From positions 124,001 through 188,000 of the forward strand of contig CAWJCM010000005.1 in NCBI GenBank assembly GCA_963841405.1: a DNA stretch of 64,000 nucleotides, written 5' to 3'. Of this stretch, positions 52,246 to 60,012 are shown in pieces (within the stretch, counting starts at the first letter, position 1; each line of letters begins with the position of its first letter). This stretch comes from DATBLE01 sp963841405 (lineage in GTDB: Bacteria > Actinomycetota > Thermoleophilia > Gaiellales > Gaiellaceae). The notes below the pieces were generated by a model. It saw nothing but the letters and a program-made list of their open reading frames with translations. It made no database searches and was not told the DNA's origin. The translations under genes were made by a program, and so were the position numbers.

Positions 52246-53317
52246 CGCCTTCCTGCTGACGGCGCTCGGGTTCGCGCTCGTCGGGCCGGCGCAGGCCGCA
52301 GCGCCGAAACCGATCCGACCGGTCGTGATCGCACGCGGACTCGACTCGCCCGTCCACCTCGCGGCGCCCGCGAACGAACCCGGCCGGTTGTACGTGGTCG
52401 AGCAGAAGGGCACGATCCGGGTGATCCAGAACGGCCGGCTCCAGGCTCAGCCGTTCCTCGACATCCAGAACCTGGTCCGGAGCGGCGGCGAGCAGGGGCT
52501 GCTCTCGGTCGCCTTCCACCCGCGCTACGTGCAGAACCACCTCTTCTACGTCGACTACACGGACACGAACGGCGACACGCACGTGGTCGAGTACCGCTCC
52601 GACGGCACGCGCGCGATCGAGTCTTCGGCGCGCCAGCTCTTCTTCGAGAAACAGCCGTTCGCGAACCACAACGGCGGCCAGCTTGCGTTCGGGCCGGACG
52701 GCAGGCTCTACATCGGGATGGGCGACGGCGGCTCCGGCGGCGACCCGAACAACAACGGCCAGACCTTCGCGAACAAGCTCGCCAAGATCTGGAAGCTCGA
52801 CGTGGAGGCGGCGAACCCGCAGCCGGTGCTCGCCGAATACGGGCTGCGCAACCCGTGGCGCTTCTCGTTCGACCGCGCGACCGGCGACCTCTACATCGCC
52901 GACGTCGGTCAGGGAAACTGGGAGGAGATCGACTACGTCCCCCGGGCGCGGCTGAACCAGGTGATGGACTTCGGGTGGGCGGTCTACGAAGGCCGGGCGC
53001 CGTACGATCGCAGCCGCAAGCTCGACCCGCGCGGGCTGTATCGCGGCCCGATCCAGGTCTACTCGCACGGGGTCGGGTGCTCGGTCACCGGCGGCTTCGT
53101 CTACCGCGGGAAAGCGCGGAAGGACTTCACCGGCCGCTACTTCTACGGCGACTACTGCTCCGGAATCGTCTGGAGCTTCAAGGTGGTCAAGGGCAAGGTC
53201 ACCGCCTTCCGGCGCGAGTCGTTCAAGGTCCCTTCGCTCTCCTCCTTCGGCGAGGACGCACGCGGCGGCCTCTACGCCGTCTCGCAGAGCGGCACGATCT
53301 ACCGGATCGCGGCCTAG
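52226..53317 (+). CDS. Exported PQQ-dependent sugar (glucose/sorbosone) dehydrogenase
   Basis: 363 residues. Sec signal (ASAFLLTALGFALVGPAQA), then a six-bladed propeller: LYVVEQKGTIRVI, GGEQGLLSVAFHP, FANHNGGQLAFGPDGRLYIGMGDGGSGGDPNN, GLRNPWRFSFDRATGDLYIADVGQGNWEE, FYGDYCSGIVWS. PQQ-binding His and Arg positions (NHNGG, RNPWR) are kept. Oxidises aldoses outside the membrane. It overlaps ceoC by 20 bp, so it is cotranscribed, with no evident functional link. Confidence 0.88.
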   Translation: MSCSRASAFLLTALGFALVGPAQAAAPKPIRPVVIARGLDSPVHLAAPANEPGRLYVVEQKGTIRVIQNGRLQAQPFLDIQNLVRSGGEQGLLSVAFHPRYVQNHLFYVDYTDTNGDTHVVEYRSDGTRAIESSARQLFFEKQPFANHNGGQLAFGPDGRLYIGMGDGGSGGDPNNNGQTFANKLAKIWKLDVEAANPQPVLAEYGLRNPWRFSFDRATGDLYIADVGQGNWEEIDYVPRARLNQVMDFGWAVYEGRAPYDRSRKLDPRGLYRGPIQVYSHGVGCSVTGGFVYRGKARKDFTGRYFYGDYCSGIVWSFKVVKGKVTAFRRESFKVPSLSSFGEDARGGLYAVSQSGTIYRIAA

Positions 53318-53365
53318 CCGGCAAGGCGGCCGGGCGAAGCCCGACCGGCGCCAGAGACGGGCGTT

Positions 53366-53587
53366 CTAGCCGGCGCGTCGTCGGCGCACCTGCGGTCCCT
53401 GCGAGCCGAGCGCGGCGTAGGCGAGTGCGGACAGCGACTCGTTCAGCGCGCGCAGCTCGTAGACGAGCGGCGCCAGGTTCTCGCCCGCGTCCAGCCGCCG
53501 GTTGAGGCCGTGGATCTCGGCGACGAGGCGGTCGAGCCGCTCGAGCAGCGCGTCCAGCTGCCGGTCGCCGAGGTCCTTTCGCTCCAT
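53366..53587 (-). CDS. Small coiled-coil protein of unknown function
   Basis: 73 residues: LGDRQLDALLERLDRLVAEIHGLNRRLDAGENLAPLVYELRALNESL, a strong heptad-like helix with charged faces, and a basic C-terminus (VRRRRAG). ATG start with divergent riboswitch leader upstream. Convergent with the sugar dehydrogenase; the 48-bp gap contains a CGGGC-GAA-GCCCG hairpin (~53329-53342). No family recognised. Confidence 0.6.
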   Translation of the reverse strand: MERKDLGDRQLDALLERLDRLVAEIHGLNRRLDAGENLAPLVYELRALNESLSALAYAALGSQGPQVRRRRAG

Positions 53588-53629
53588 GCCCCGATTCTAC
53601 GAGCGACGGGGTCGGTCGGGCAGGGTGAT

Positions 53630-53790
53630 AGGCTCCGCCACCACATAGGCGCGCGGTCGGGGAACCCGGTGCGAGTCCGGGACGGTCCCGCCGCTGTAAG
53701 GGGAGATGCCTGTCGCCACGACGCCACTGGGCCGCAAGGCCGGGGAAGGCGGCGACGGGGGAGCCCCGAGTCAGAAGACCTGCCGCCCGC
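53630..53790 (+). ncRNA. Cobalamin (AdoCbl) riboswitch
   Basis: The leader of the btuFCD operon contains the conserved blocks in order: GGGAACCCGGTGCGAGTCCGGG-type core (53669-53690 region), GACGGTCCCGCCGCTGTAA, the B12-box neighbourhood GCCACTGGGCCGCAAGGCC and GAGTCAGAAGACCTGCC at the 3' end. These are the hallmarks of the class-I cobalamin aptamer. Cobalamin binding should repress the downstream importer, probably by hiding the ribosome binding site GAAGGAGGA (from ~53816). Boundaries are approximate. Confidence 0.92.
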
Positions 53791-53827
53791 CGTCAACCGC
53801 ATCGAACCCCTCGCGGAAGGAGGATTC

Positions 53828-54685
53828 GTGTCCAGGCTTCTCACCGCTCTTCTCGCGCTTCTCGTGGCGGTGCTCGTCGCCGCCTCGGCATCCCCGGCTG
53901 CGCCTGCCGCCGTGCCGCATCGGATCGTCTCGCTCTCGCCGACGGCGACCGAGTCGCTGTTCGCGATCGGTGCCGGACCGCAGGTCGTCGCCGTCGACAA
54001 CCAGTCGGACTATCCGAAGCAGGCGCCGCACACATCGCTGTCCGGCTTCACCCCCAACGTCGAGGCGATCGCCGGCTACAGGCCCGATCTCGTCGTCGCC
54101 TCGTACGACCCGAACGGGTTGGCGGCCACGCTCCGCAAGCTCGGAATCCGCGTGCTCGTCCAGGATGCGGCCAAGAACTTCGACGGAGCGTATGCGCAGA
54201 TCCTCGCGCTCGGCCGGATCACGGGCCACCTGCCCAGGGCGACGCGCCTCGTCACCGCGATGAGGCGTCGGATCGCGAGCCTGCTCGCCAAGAGCACCCC
54301 GCGGGCGCGCGGACTGACCGTGTTCCACGAGCTCGGTCCTGACCTCTATTCGGTCACCTCGAGCACGTTCGTCGGGCGCGTGTACTCGCTGTTCGGCCTG
54401 AAGAACATCGCCGACGCCGCGGATACCGCCGGCAGCGGCGGCTATCCGAAGCTCTCGGCCGAGTACGTCGTCTCGCAGAGCCCGGACATCGTCGTGCTCG
54501 CCGACATCAACTGCTGCGCGCAGTCGTCGAAGACGGTCGCTGCGCGGCCCGGCTGGAGCAGCGTCGCGGCGGTGAAGACCGGCACGATCGTCCGCATCGA
54601 CGACTCGATCGCGTCCCGCTGGGGGCCGCGCATCGTGAACTTCGTCCGCGCGATCGCCGGAGCCCTGGCGCACCTGCGCCGGTGA
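53828..54685 (+). CDS. btuF: Cobalamin ABC transporter substrate-binding protein
   Basis: 285 residues. Signal peptide (RLLTALLALLVAVLVAASASPAAPAA), then class III binding-protein fold: HRIVSLSPTATESLFAIGAG, VVAVDNQSDYPKQAP, PNVEAIAGYRPDLVVA, VSQSPDIVVLADINC. There is no lipobox Cys at the cleavage region, unusual for a monoderm binding protein. GTG 53828 follows a strong SD and the B12 riboswitch. The stop overlaps btuC (GTGA). Confidence 0.88.
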   Translation: MSRLLTALLALLVAVLVAASASPAAPAAVPHRIVSLSPTATESLFAIGAGPQVVAVDNQSDYPKQAPHTSLSGFTPNVEAIAGYRPDLVVASYDPNGLAATLRKLGIRVLVQDAAKNFDGAYAQILALGRITGHLPRATRLVTAMRRRIASLLAKSTPRARGLTVFHELGPDLYSVTSSTFVGRVYSLFGLKNIADAADTAGSGGYPKLSAEYVVSQSPDIVVLADINCCAQSSKTVAARPGWSSVAAVKTGTIVRIDDSIASRWGPRIVNFVRAIAGALAHLRR

Positions 54686-55701
54686 CACCGCGGCTCTGGA
54701 TCCTGGCGGCGTCGCTCTTCCTCGCCGCCTCAATCGTGGTCGGCGCGCTGGTCGGGCCGGTGCACATCGGTCTCGTCGACGCGCTCCAGTCCGCCGCCGC
54801 CAGGATCCCGTTCCTGCACGTCCGCTCGCCGCTCTCGCCGGCGGACGAGGCGATCCTCTGGGACATCCGCATCCCGCGCGTGGTGCTCGGTGCGCTGGTC
54901 GGGGCGATGCTCGCCACCGCCGGCGCCTCCTACCAGGGCGTCTTCCGCAACCCGCTCGCCGACCCCTACCTGCTCGGCGTCGCCGCCGGCGCCGGGCTGG
55001 GAGCGACGCTGGCCGTCGTCTACCTGCGGAGCATCGACTTCCAGAACACGCTCCCACCGGCGGCGTTCGTCGGCGGGGCGGTGGCGGTGGTCGCCGCCTA
55101 CGCGGTCGGGAAGTCGGCCGGCACCGGCTCCGGCGGCGCCACGCTGGTGCTGGCTGGCGTGACCGTGACCGCGTTCTTCACCGCAGTGCAGACCTTCGTC
55201 CAGCAGCAGCACTCGGACACGATCCAGGAGGTCTACTCGTGGATCCTGGGTCGCCTGCCGAGCTCGGGGTGGCGCGACGTGGTGATCCTGCTCCCCTACG
55301 TGGTCGTGGCCCTCGCCGGGATCCTGCTGCACCGCAGGCTCCTGGACGTGCTCAGCCTCGGCGACGAGGAGGCGTCGAGCCTCGGCGTCAACGTCGGGCG
55401 CGTGCGCCTCGCAGTCGTCCTCTGCGCGACCGTCGGCACCGCGGCGGCGGTCGCGGTCAGCGGCCTGATCGGGTTCGTCGGGATCATCGTCCCCCACGCG
55501 ATCCGTCTCGTCGCCGGGCCGAGCTACCGGCTCCTGCTGCCGCTCTCCATCCTCGTCGGCGGCGGCTTCCTCGTCCTCGCCGACGTGATCGCCCGCACGG
55601 CACTGTCGCCGGCCGAGCTGCCGATCGGCGTGGTCACCGCGTTCTTCGGAGCGCCCTTCTTCGCCGTCGTCCTGCGCACCTCACGGAGGATGGCCGCGTG
55701 A
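54682..55701 (+). CDS. btuC: Cobalamin ABC transporter permease
   Basis: 339 residues, ~10 TM, FecCD/BtuC family: RIPRVVLGALVGAMLATAGASYQGVFRNPLADPYLLGVAAGAG, VYSWILGRL, GDEEASSLGVNVGRVR, SGLIGFVGIIVPHAIRLVAG (coupling helix). GTGA overlaps at both ends place it firmly in the btuFCD operon. Confidence 0.93.
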   Translation: MTPRLWILAASLFLAASIVVGALVGPVHIGLVDALQSAAARIPFLHVRSPLSPADEAILWDIRIPRVVLGALVGAMLATAGASYQGVFRNPLADPYLLGVAAGAGLGATLAVVYLRSIDFQNTLPPAAFVGGAVAVVAAYAVGKSAGTGSGGATLVLAGVTVTAFFTAVQTFVQQQHSDTIQEVYSWILGRLPSSGWRDVVILLPYVVVALAGILLHRRLLDVLSLGDEEASSLGVNVGRVRLAVVLCATVGTAAAVAVSGLIGFVGIIVPHAIRLVAGPSYRLLLPLSILVGGGFLVLADVIARTALSPAELPIGVVTAFFGAPFFAVVLRTSRRMAA

Positions 55702-56474
55702 CGGCGCTCGCACTCGAGCGCGTGACGGTGGAGCTCGGCGGCCGCCCCGTCGTCGACGGCGTGTCGTTCTCGGTCGAGCGCGGCGAGTGGGTGACGCTGA
55801 TCGGGCCGAACGGGGCGGGGAAGACCACGCTTCTGCGTTCGCTCGCAGGTCTGGTCGGTCATCGCGGCGAGATCCATCTCGACGGCGACCCCATCCGCCG
55901 GCTGCGGCGGCGCGACGTCGCCCGCCGGGTCGCGGTCGTGCCGCAGTCGCCGCTGCTGCCGGGGGGGATGACCGTGCACGAGTACGTCCTCCTCGGTAGA
56001 ACGCCCTACGTCTCGTACCTGGGTAGCGAGAGCCGTCACGACGTCGCCGCCGCCGAGGCAGCGCTCTCGCGCCTCGACCTGGCCGAGCTGGCCGAGCGCG
56101 AGCTGGGGACGCTCTCGGGGGGCGAGAGGCAGCGGGCCGTGCTCGCCCGGGCGATCGCGCAGGAGGCGCCGCTGCTCCTGCTCGACGAACCGACGAGCGC
56201 GCTCGACGCCGGCCGGCAGCAGGAGGCCATGGAGCTGATCGACGCACTCCGGCTCGACGCGGGGTTGACCGTCGTCGGGGCCATGCACGACCTGACTCTT
56301 GCCGGCCAATACGCCTCGCGGCTGATCCTGCTCTCGGGCGGCCGGGTGGTCGCTCACGGCGCCGCCGCCGAGGTGCTGACGGAGCCGCTGATCGCCGAGC
56401 ACTACGGCGCCCGTGTCCGCATCCTCGACGGCCTCGCCGTCGTGCCCGTTCGGGACACGGCCGGTCGCAAGTAA
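55698..56474 (+). CDS. btuD: Cobalamin ABC transporter ATPase
   Basis: 258 residues: Walker A GPNGAGKTTLLR, Q-loop VVPQSPL, signature LSGGERQRAVLARA, Walker B LLLLDEPTSALD, H-loop GAMHDLTLA. Powers BtuC. The TAA stop (56472-56474) is part of a GTAACAC-G-GTGTTAC palindrome, and the last codons (GRK) run into it. The gene end was therefore shaped by the repeat. Confidence 0.93.
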   Translation: MTALALERVTVELGGRPVVDGVSFSVERGEWVTLIGPNGAGKTTLLRSLAGLVGHRGEIHLDGDPIRRLRRRDVARRVAVVPQSPLLPGGMTVHEYVLLGRTPYVSYLGSESRHDVAAAEAALSRLDLAELAERELGTLSGGERQRAVLARAIAQEAPLLLLDEPTSALDAGRQQEAMELIDALRLDAGLTVVGAMHDLTLAGQYASRLILLSGGRVVAHGAAAEVLTEPLIAEHYGARVRILDGLAVVPVRDTAGRK

Positions 56475-56485
56475 CACGGTGTTAC
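56471..56485. repeat. Palindromic repeat GTAACAC-G-GTGTTAC, copy 3 (btuD stop)
   Basis: Same 7-bp arms as the polA copies, with G in the centre. Its bases 2-4 are the btuD stop codon. Flanks CAA...TAG are shared with copy 4. Confidence 0.85.
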
Positions 56486-56524
56486 TAGCCCCGGCCGCGG
56501 GTTCCCATGCGGCCTGAGGCTCAA

Positions 56525-56539
56525 GTAACACAGTGTTAC
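56525..56539. repeat. Palindromic repeat GTAACAC-A-GTGTTAC, copy 4 (between convergent genes)
   Basis: 54 bp from copy 3, with identical outer context (CAA before, TAG after). It abuts the TAG of the minus-strand gene (56539-56541). Together the two copies make up most of the btuD/minus-gene gap and may form a combined terminator structure. Confidence 0.85.
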
Positions 56540-57285
56540 TAGCTCGGAACGGCGAGCCAGCTCGGCTCGGGCTGAATGAGCTGGCCGCTGTCGACCAGCT
56601 CGGCGAGCAGGTCGTCGCGCCAGCGCCAGCGCCATGAGAACCAGCGGCGCGGCTCGCGCTCCGGGACGACGACGGCGGCCTGGATCGCGGCGAGGACGAG
56701 AGCCGCGAGGTCCGCGGGGGCGGAACTCGGCTCGACTCCGAGCTGGTCCCACCGGTAGAGCACGTTTCCGTCGCCTTCCCAGCGCCCGACGAGGGCGCCG
56801 CATCGTTCGAGCGGCACGCGGATCGCCTTGAGCTGGCGCCGCTCGAGCCCGAGCTCGACGCGGAGGTCGTCCGGCGTCGCCGGGCCTGCCTCGGCGAGGT
56901 GACCGAGCACGCGGGCCCAGTCGGGATCTGTCTGCTCCAGCCGGTCGACCTCTTCGCGGATGATCGGATCGGCGAGGCGTGCCGTCTCCGGGCTCAGATA
57001 GAGCGTCTTGCCCATGTGGATCTTCGGGGCGACGATGCCCGGCCGGAGGGCGAGCTCGAAGCTCCAGGGCCACTTGCTGCTCGGCCACTCGCCGAACCCG
57101 CCCGCCCCGGCCTTGTAGGGCTCTTCGTGACAGGCGCTGAAGAGGCTGGGCAGCGAGAGGGAGGCGTTGCGTGTCAGCAGGCGGCGGTCGAGCAGGAAGG
57201 CCTCGGCCTCGTCCAGGGTCTGCAGGGCGCGTTCGGGAACGAGCCGGCAGTCGCGCTCCCGCCGTTTCAGGAGCTCTTCGAGCAC
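56539..57285 (-). CDS. Uncharacterised protein, probable winged-helix
   Basis: 248 residues. SVLEELLKRRERDCRLVPERAL, then FLLDRRLLTRNASLSLPSLFSACHEEPYK, then an HTH-like region (VLGHLAEAGPATPDDLRVELGLERRQLKAIRVPLERCGALVGRW), and a Trp/Arg-rich stretch (RRWFSWRWRWRDDLLAEL). This resembles proteins loosely related to the AlkZ/winged-helix group, but I cannot assign a family. GTG 57285 is 4 bp after a TATACG box shared with cinA's promoter. Its stop abuts a palindromic repeat. Confidence 0.75.
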   Translation of the reverse strand: MLEELLKRRERDCRLVPERALQTLDEAEAFLLDRRLLTRNASLSLPSLFSACHEEPYKAGAGGFGEWPSSKWPWSFELALRPGIVAPKIHMGKTLYLSPETARLADPIIREEVDRLEQTDPDWARVLGHLAEAGPATPDDLRVELGLERRQLKAIRVPLERCGALVGRWEGDGNVLYRWDQLGVEPSSAPADLAALVLAAIQAAVVVPEREPRRWFSWRWRWRDDLLAELVDSGQLIQPEPSWLAVPS

Positions 57286-57289
57286 GCTC

Positions 57290-57296
57290 GTATACT
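57290..57296. promoter_or_regulatory. Bidirectional -10 (GTATAC core) between divergent genes
   Basis: The symmetric core GTATAC provides TATACT for cinA (ATG 8 bp later) and TATACG for the minus gene (GTG 4 bp later). Both messages would be leaderless or nearly so, and only 19 bp separate the starts. -35 elements would lie inside the opposite gene. Confidence 0.5.
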
Positions 57297-57304
57297 CGCT
57301 CGCG

Positions 57305-58021
57305 ATGGCCCGGGCCGCGATCGTCACCGTCGGGAACGAGCTTCTCTCCGGTGACGTCGAGAACACGAACGGCTCGTGGCTGGCGCGGCGGCTGGCTGCG
57401 CTCGGGGTCGAGGTGACGCTGATCGCGGTGATCGCGGACGAGATCGAGCGGGTCGCCGCTTTCGTCCACGAGCAGGCGGGATCCGTGGAGGTGGTCGTCG
57501 TCACCGGCGGGCTGGGCGGCACGCCGGACGACGTCACCCGCGAGTCGATCGCTGCCGCGTTCGGCGTGGCGCAGGTCGAAGCCCCGGAGATCGCAGCGCG
57601 GCTCCGCGCGCGTTTCACCGGCGACCCTGAGTACGCCGCCCGGTGGGCGCTCCTGCCGGAGGGCAGCCGCCCACTCGAGATCCCGAACGGCGGCGCGCCC
57701 GGCTTCGTGATCGAGAACGTCTACGTGCTGCCGGGCCTGCCGGCCGAGATGGAGGCGATGTTCGAGACGATCGCCGAGGAGCTGCGCGGCGGTGCGCCGA
57801 TTGCCACCTGGCGACGGCGGTACCGGACGACGGAGAGCCGGATCGTCGACGTGCTCGAGGAGATGACGGCCCGCCATCCGGGCGTGCTCGTCGGCTCTTA
57901 CCCGAGCTTCACCGGCGGGGTGGCCGAGGTAGAGGTCGTGATGAAGTCGGGCGATCCGGCGGCCCTCGCAGCGGCGACCGCCTGGATCGAGCCCGCGCTC
58001 GAATCTGCGACCTCCGCCTAG
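57305..58021 (+). CDS. CinA-like molybdopterin-binding domain protein
   Basis: 238 residues, corresponding to the N-terminal COG1058 half of CinA: AAIVTVGNELLSGDVENTNGSWLARRLAALG, VVVVTGGLGGTPDDVTRESIAAAFG, LPEGSRPLEIPNGGAPGFVIENVYVLPGLPAEMEAMF. The C-terminal nicotinamide-nucleotide amidase domain is absent. COG1058 proteins are ADP-ribose/NMN-related pyrophosphatases or uncharacterised. A CCCCCGGCCGGGGG palindrome follows the stop. Confidence 0.88.
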   Translation: MARAAIVTVGNELLSGDVENTNGSWLARRLAALGVEVTLIAVIADEIERVAAFVHEQAGSVEVVVVTGGLGGTPDDVTRESIAAAFGVAQVEAPEIAARLRARFTGDPEYAARWALLPEGSRPLEIPNGGAPGFVIENVYVLPGLPAEMEAMFETIAEELRGGAPIATWRRRYRTTESRIVDVLEEMTARHPGVLVGSYPSFTGGVAEVEVVMKSGDPAALAAATAWIEPALESATSA

Positions 58022-58023
58022 AG

Positions 58024-58037
58024 CCCCCGGCCGGGGG
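58024..58037 (+). terminator. CCCCCGG-CCGGGGG palindrome after cinA-like gene
   Basis: Perfect 7-bp half-palindrome starting 3 bp after the stop codon. It could form a short GC hairpin. No T-run. Confidence 0.4.
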
Positions 58038-58072
58038 AACTGTCGCGGGCGTCTCGCGTCGATGGGCAGGGA

Positions 58073-59017
58073 GTGCAGTCCGGTGCTCACTCGCGCAGGT
58101 ACGTCCTTCCGTGCGCGATCGCGCTTGCGACCGTGGCCGCCTTCGTGGTGGTCGCGCGCCGCACAGCGGGCGACGCGGTCTCGGCCGCGGCCAGCCCCGA
58201 CTGGCTCCTGCTCGCCGCCGCCTTCGCCGTCGGGGCGGTCGTCCAGCCGCTGCGCGCGCTCGCGTGGCGGCAGACGCTCGGTCCCTGCGTGGGCTTCCGG
58301 GCGATCTACGCCTCGAGCGCGATCGGATCCTTCCTCGACACGGTCCTTCCCGGCCGGCTCGGCGAGGCGGCCAAGGTCGGAGTGCTTCGGGCCGCATCCG
58401 CCAGCCGCTGGCCGGGCCTGCCCCGTGCGGGCGGCAGCCTGCTCGCTGCGCACCTGGCGGAGGCGATCGCGTTCTGCCTGGTCGGGGCGACCGCCGGCGT
58501 CTTCCTGCCGGTCCCGGGTTGGGTGCGCGGCGCGCTGATCGGCGCGGTCACGTTGGCGGCAGGCGGAATCGTCGCCGCCGCCGTCCTTCACCGCAGGCTC
58601 GGCCGCCGTCTGCCGAAGTGGGCAGACGGGTTTCTCGCCGCCGCCGGTGCCCCTCGCCCCGTGCTCCTGCGGACGCTGGCGATCCTCCTCGCGACGTGGG
58701 CAGTGCGCTGGCTCGGCGTCACGCTGACGCTGAACGCCCTCGGTGTCCACGCCGGCCTCGGCACGGCGCTCGTCTACATGACGGTCACCGGGCTCGCCAA
58801 CGTCGCGCCGATCCTCCCGGGCAACGCAGGGCTGTACCAGGGGGCCGCCGTCGGCGCGCTGGCGATGGTCGGCCACGCGGGCGCGAGCGCGCTAGCGGCA
58901 AGCGTGGTGATGCCGATGATGGCGAGCGCGATCACCGCCTCCGCCGCGCTCGTCGGCCTCGCGCTCTACGGCCGCCGTTTCGCCGAGCTCCCGCGCGCCG
59001 CGTTCCGTCGAAGCTAG
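58073..59017 (+). CDS. YbhN/LPG-synthase-like flippase-family membrane protein
   Basis: 314 residues with ~8 TM helices. Family landmarks: LRALAWRQTL near the start, IGSFLDTVLPGRLGEAAKVGVLR, AHLAEAIAFCLVG, and LANVAPILPGNAGLYQGAAVGAL. It belongs to the lysylphosphatidylglycerol synthase TM/UPF0104 family without the synthase domain. Such proteins are proposed lipid-linked-sugar or lipid flippases. Its stop shares CTAG with the methyltransferase stop (59014-59017). Confidence 0.85.
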   Translation: MQSGAHSRRYVLPCAIALATVAAFVVVARRTAGDAVSAAASPDWLLLAAAFAVGAVVQPLRALAWRQTLGPCVGFRAIYASSAIGSFLDTVLPGRLGEAAKVGVLRAASASRWPGLPRAGGSLLAAHLAEAIAFCLVGATAGVFLPVPGWVRGALIGAVTLAAGGIVAAAVLHRRLGRRLPKWADGFLAAAGAPRPVLLRTLAILLATWAVRWLGVTLTLNALGVHAGLGTALVYMTVTGLANVAPILPGNAGLYQGAAVGALAMVGHAGASALAASVVMPMMASAITASAALVGLALYGRRFAELPRAAFRRS

Positions 59018-59811
59018 TCGCGGCGGCGCCAGAGCTGGAAGATCCGGGGCTGGGCGACCAGCGTCTCCGGGTCGGCTACAAACTCCTCGAGGCCTGCCAG
59101 CGCGGCGTCGACCTCCTCGGCGGTTGCGATCTGCTCGTCGACGACGGCGACGGCGACGGCCTCGAGCGTCAGGGTTGCGAGTGCCTTCGCTTCGCCCTCG
59201 GAGTCGACTGCCTGGACGAGACGGATGCTCGGACGACGAATGCCGGCCTCGAGAAAGAGGCGAAACATCTTCCGTCCGGCGGTGGGATCGCCGCCGCGGC
59301 GCTCGACGACCGCGCGGTAGAGGCGCTCGTGCGCCTCGAAGGCCTCGTTAGGGGGCTCGCCGAACTGTCCGTCGAAGTCGGTTGCCTCGACAGCGATCGT
59401 GCCTCCCGGTGCGACCGCCGCCCACATCCGCCGCAGGACTTCGACCGGGTCGCTCAGATGCTCGAGCAGGAACCGGCAGTACACGAGGTCGTAGGCCGCG
59501 GTCTCGTCCCATTCCATCACGTTCGCGAGCCGGAGCGCCACGTTCGACAGCTTTCTGGCGCCGGCCGCCTCGCGTGCAAGGTCGAGCTTGACTTCGTCCA
59601 TGTCGATCGCGGTCACGTGCCCGGTCGGCCCGACGAGACGGACCAGCTCGAAGGTGACGTCGCCGCCGCCACAGCCCAGATCGAGACAGCGCATGCCGGG
59701 TCCGACCCCGACCCGCTGAAAGAGCTCGGCAGTGTCCGGCCAGCGCGAGCGGTGGAGCACCTGCAGGCGCTCGTAGCCTTCCTTCCCGCCACGGATCACG
59801 TACCGCGCCAA
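59014..59811 (-). CDS. SAM-dependent methyltransferase
   Basis: 265 residues, class I fold: motif I CLDLGCGGGDVTFELV, GHVTAIDMDEVKLDLA, DLVYCRFLLEHLSDPVEVLRRM, VAPGGTIAVEATDFD. The N-terminus YVIRGGKEGYERLQVLHRSRWPDT is typical of small-molecule methyltransferases of the UbiE/Mlr group. Substrate unknown. The 201-bp gap to uvrD (59812-60012) holds only promoters; TAGCAT at 60000-60005 may be uvrD's -10. Confidence 0.87.
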   Translation of the reverse strand: MARYVIRGGKEGYERLQVLHRSRWPDTAELFQRVGVGPGMRCLDLGCGGGDVTFELVRLVGPTGHVTAIDMDEVKLDLAREAAGARKLSNVALRLANVMEWDETAAYDLVYCRFLLEHLSDPVEVLRRMWAAVAPGGTIAVEATDFDGQFGEPPNEAFEAHERLYRAVVERRGGDPTAGRKMFRLFLEAGIRRPSIRLVQAVDSEGEAKALATLTLEAVAVAVVDEQIATAEEVDAALAGLEEFVADPETLVAQPRIFQLWRRRD

Positions 59812-60012
59812 GGCGGCGATCTTACAAGCCAGTCAACGGACGACACTCGAGACCTGTGGACGATTCGTGACGCTTCCATCTGGGGTCTGACCCCCAGAAG
59901 CGCTCCACCTGCAGGGCTTGTGGAAAACGCGGAAGCACCATGACCGAGCTCGTCGAGTGCGGACCGGACCTGTCCGCCAGGGGCACCAGCAGCGGCCGCT
60001 AGCATCGGGCGC

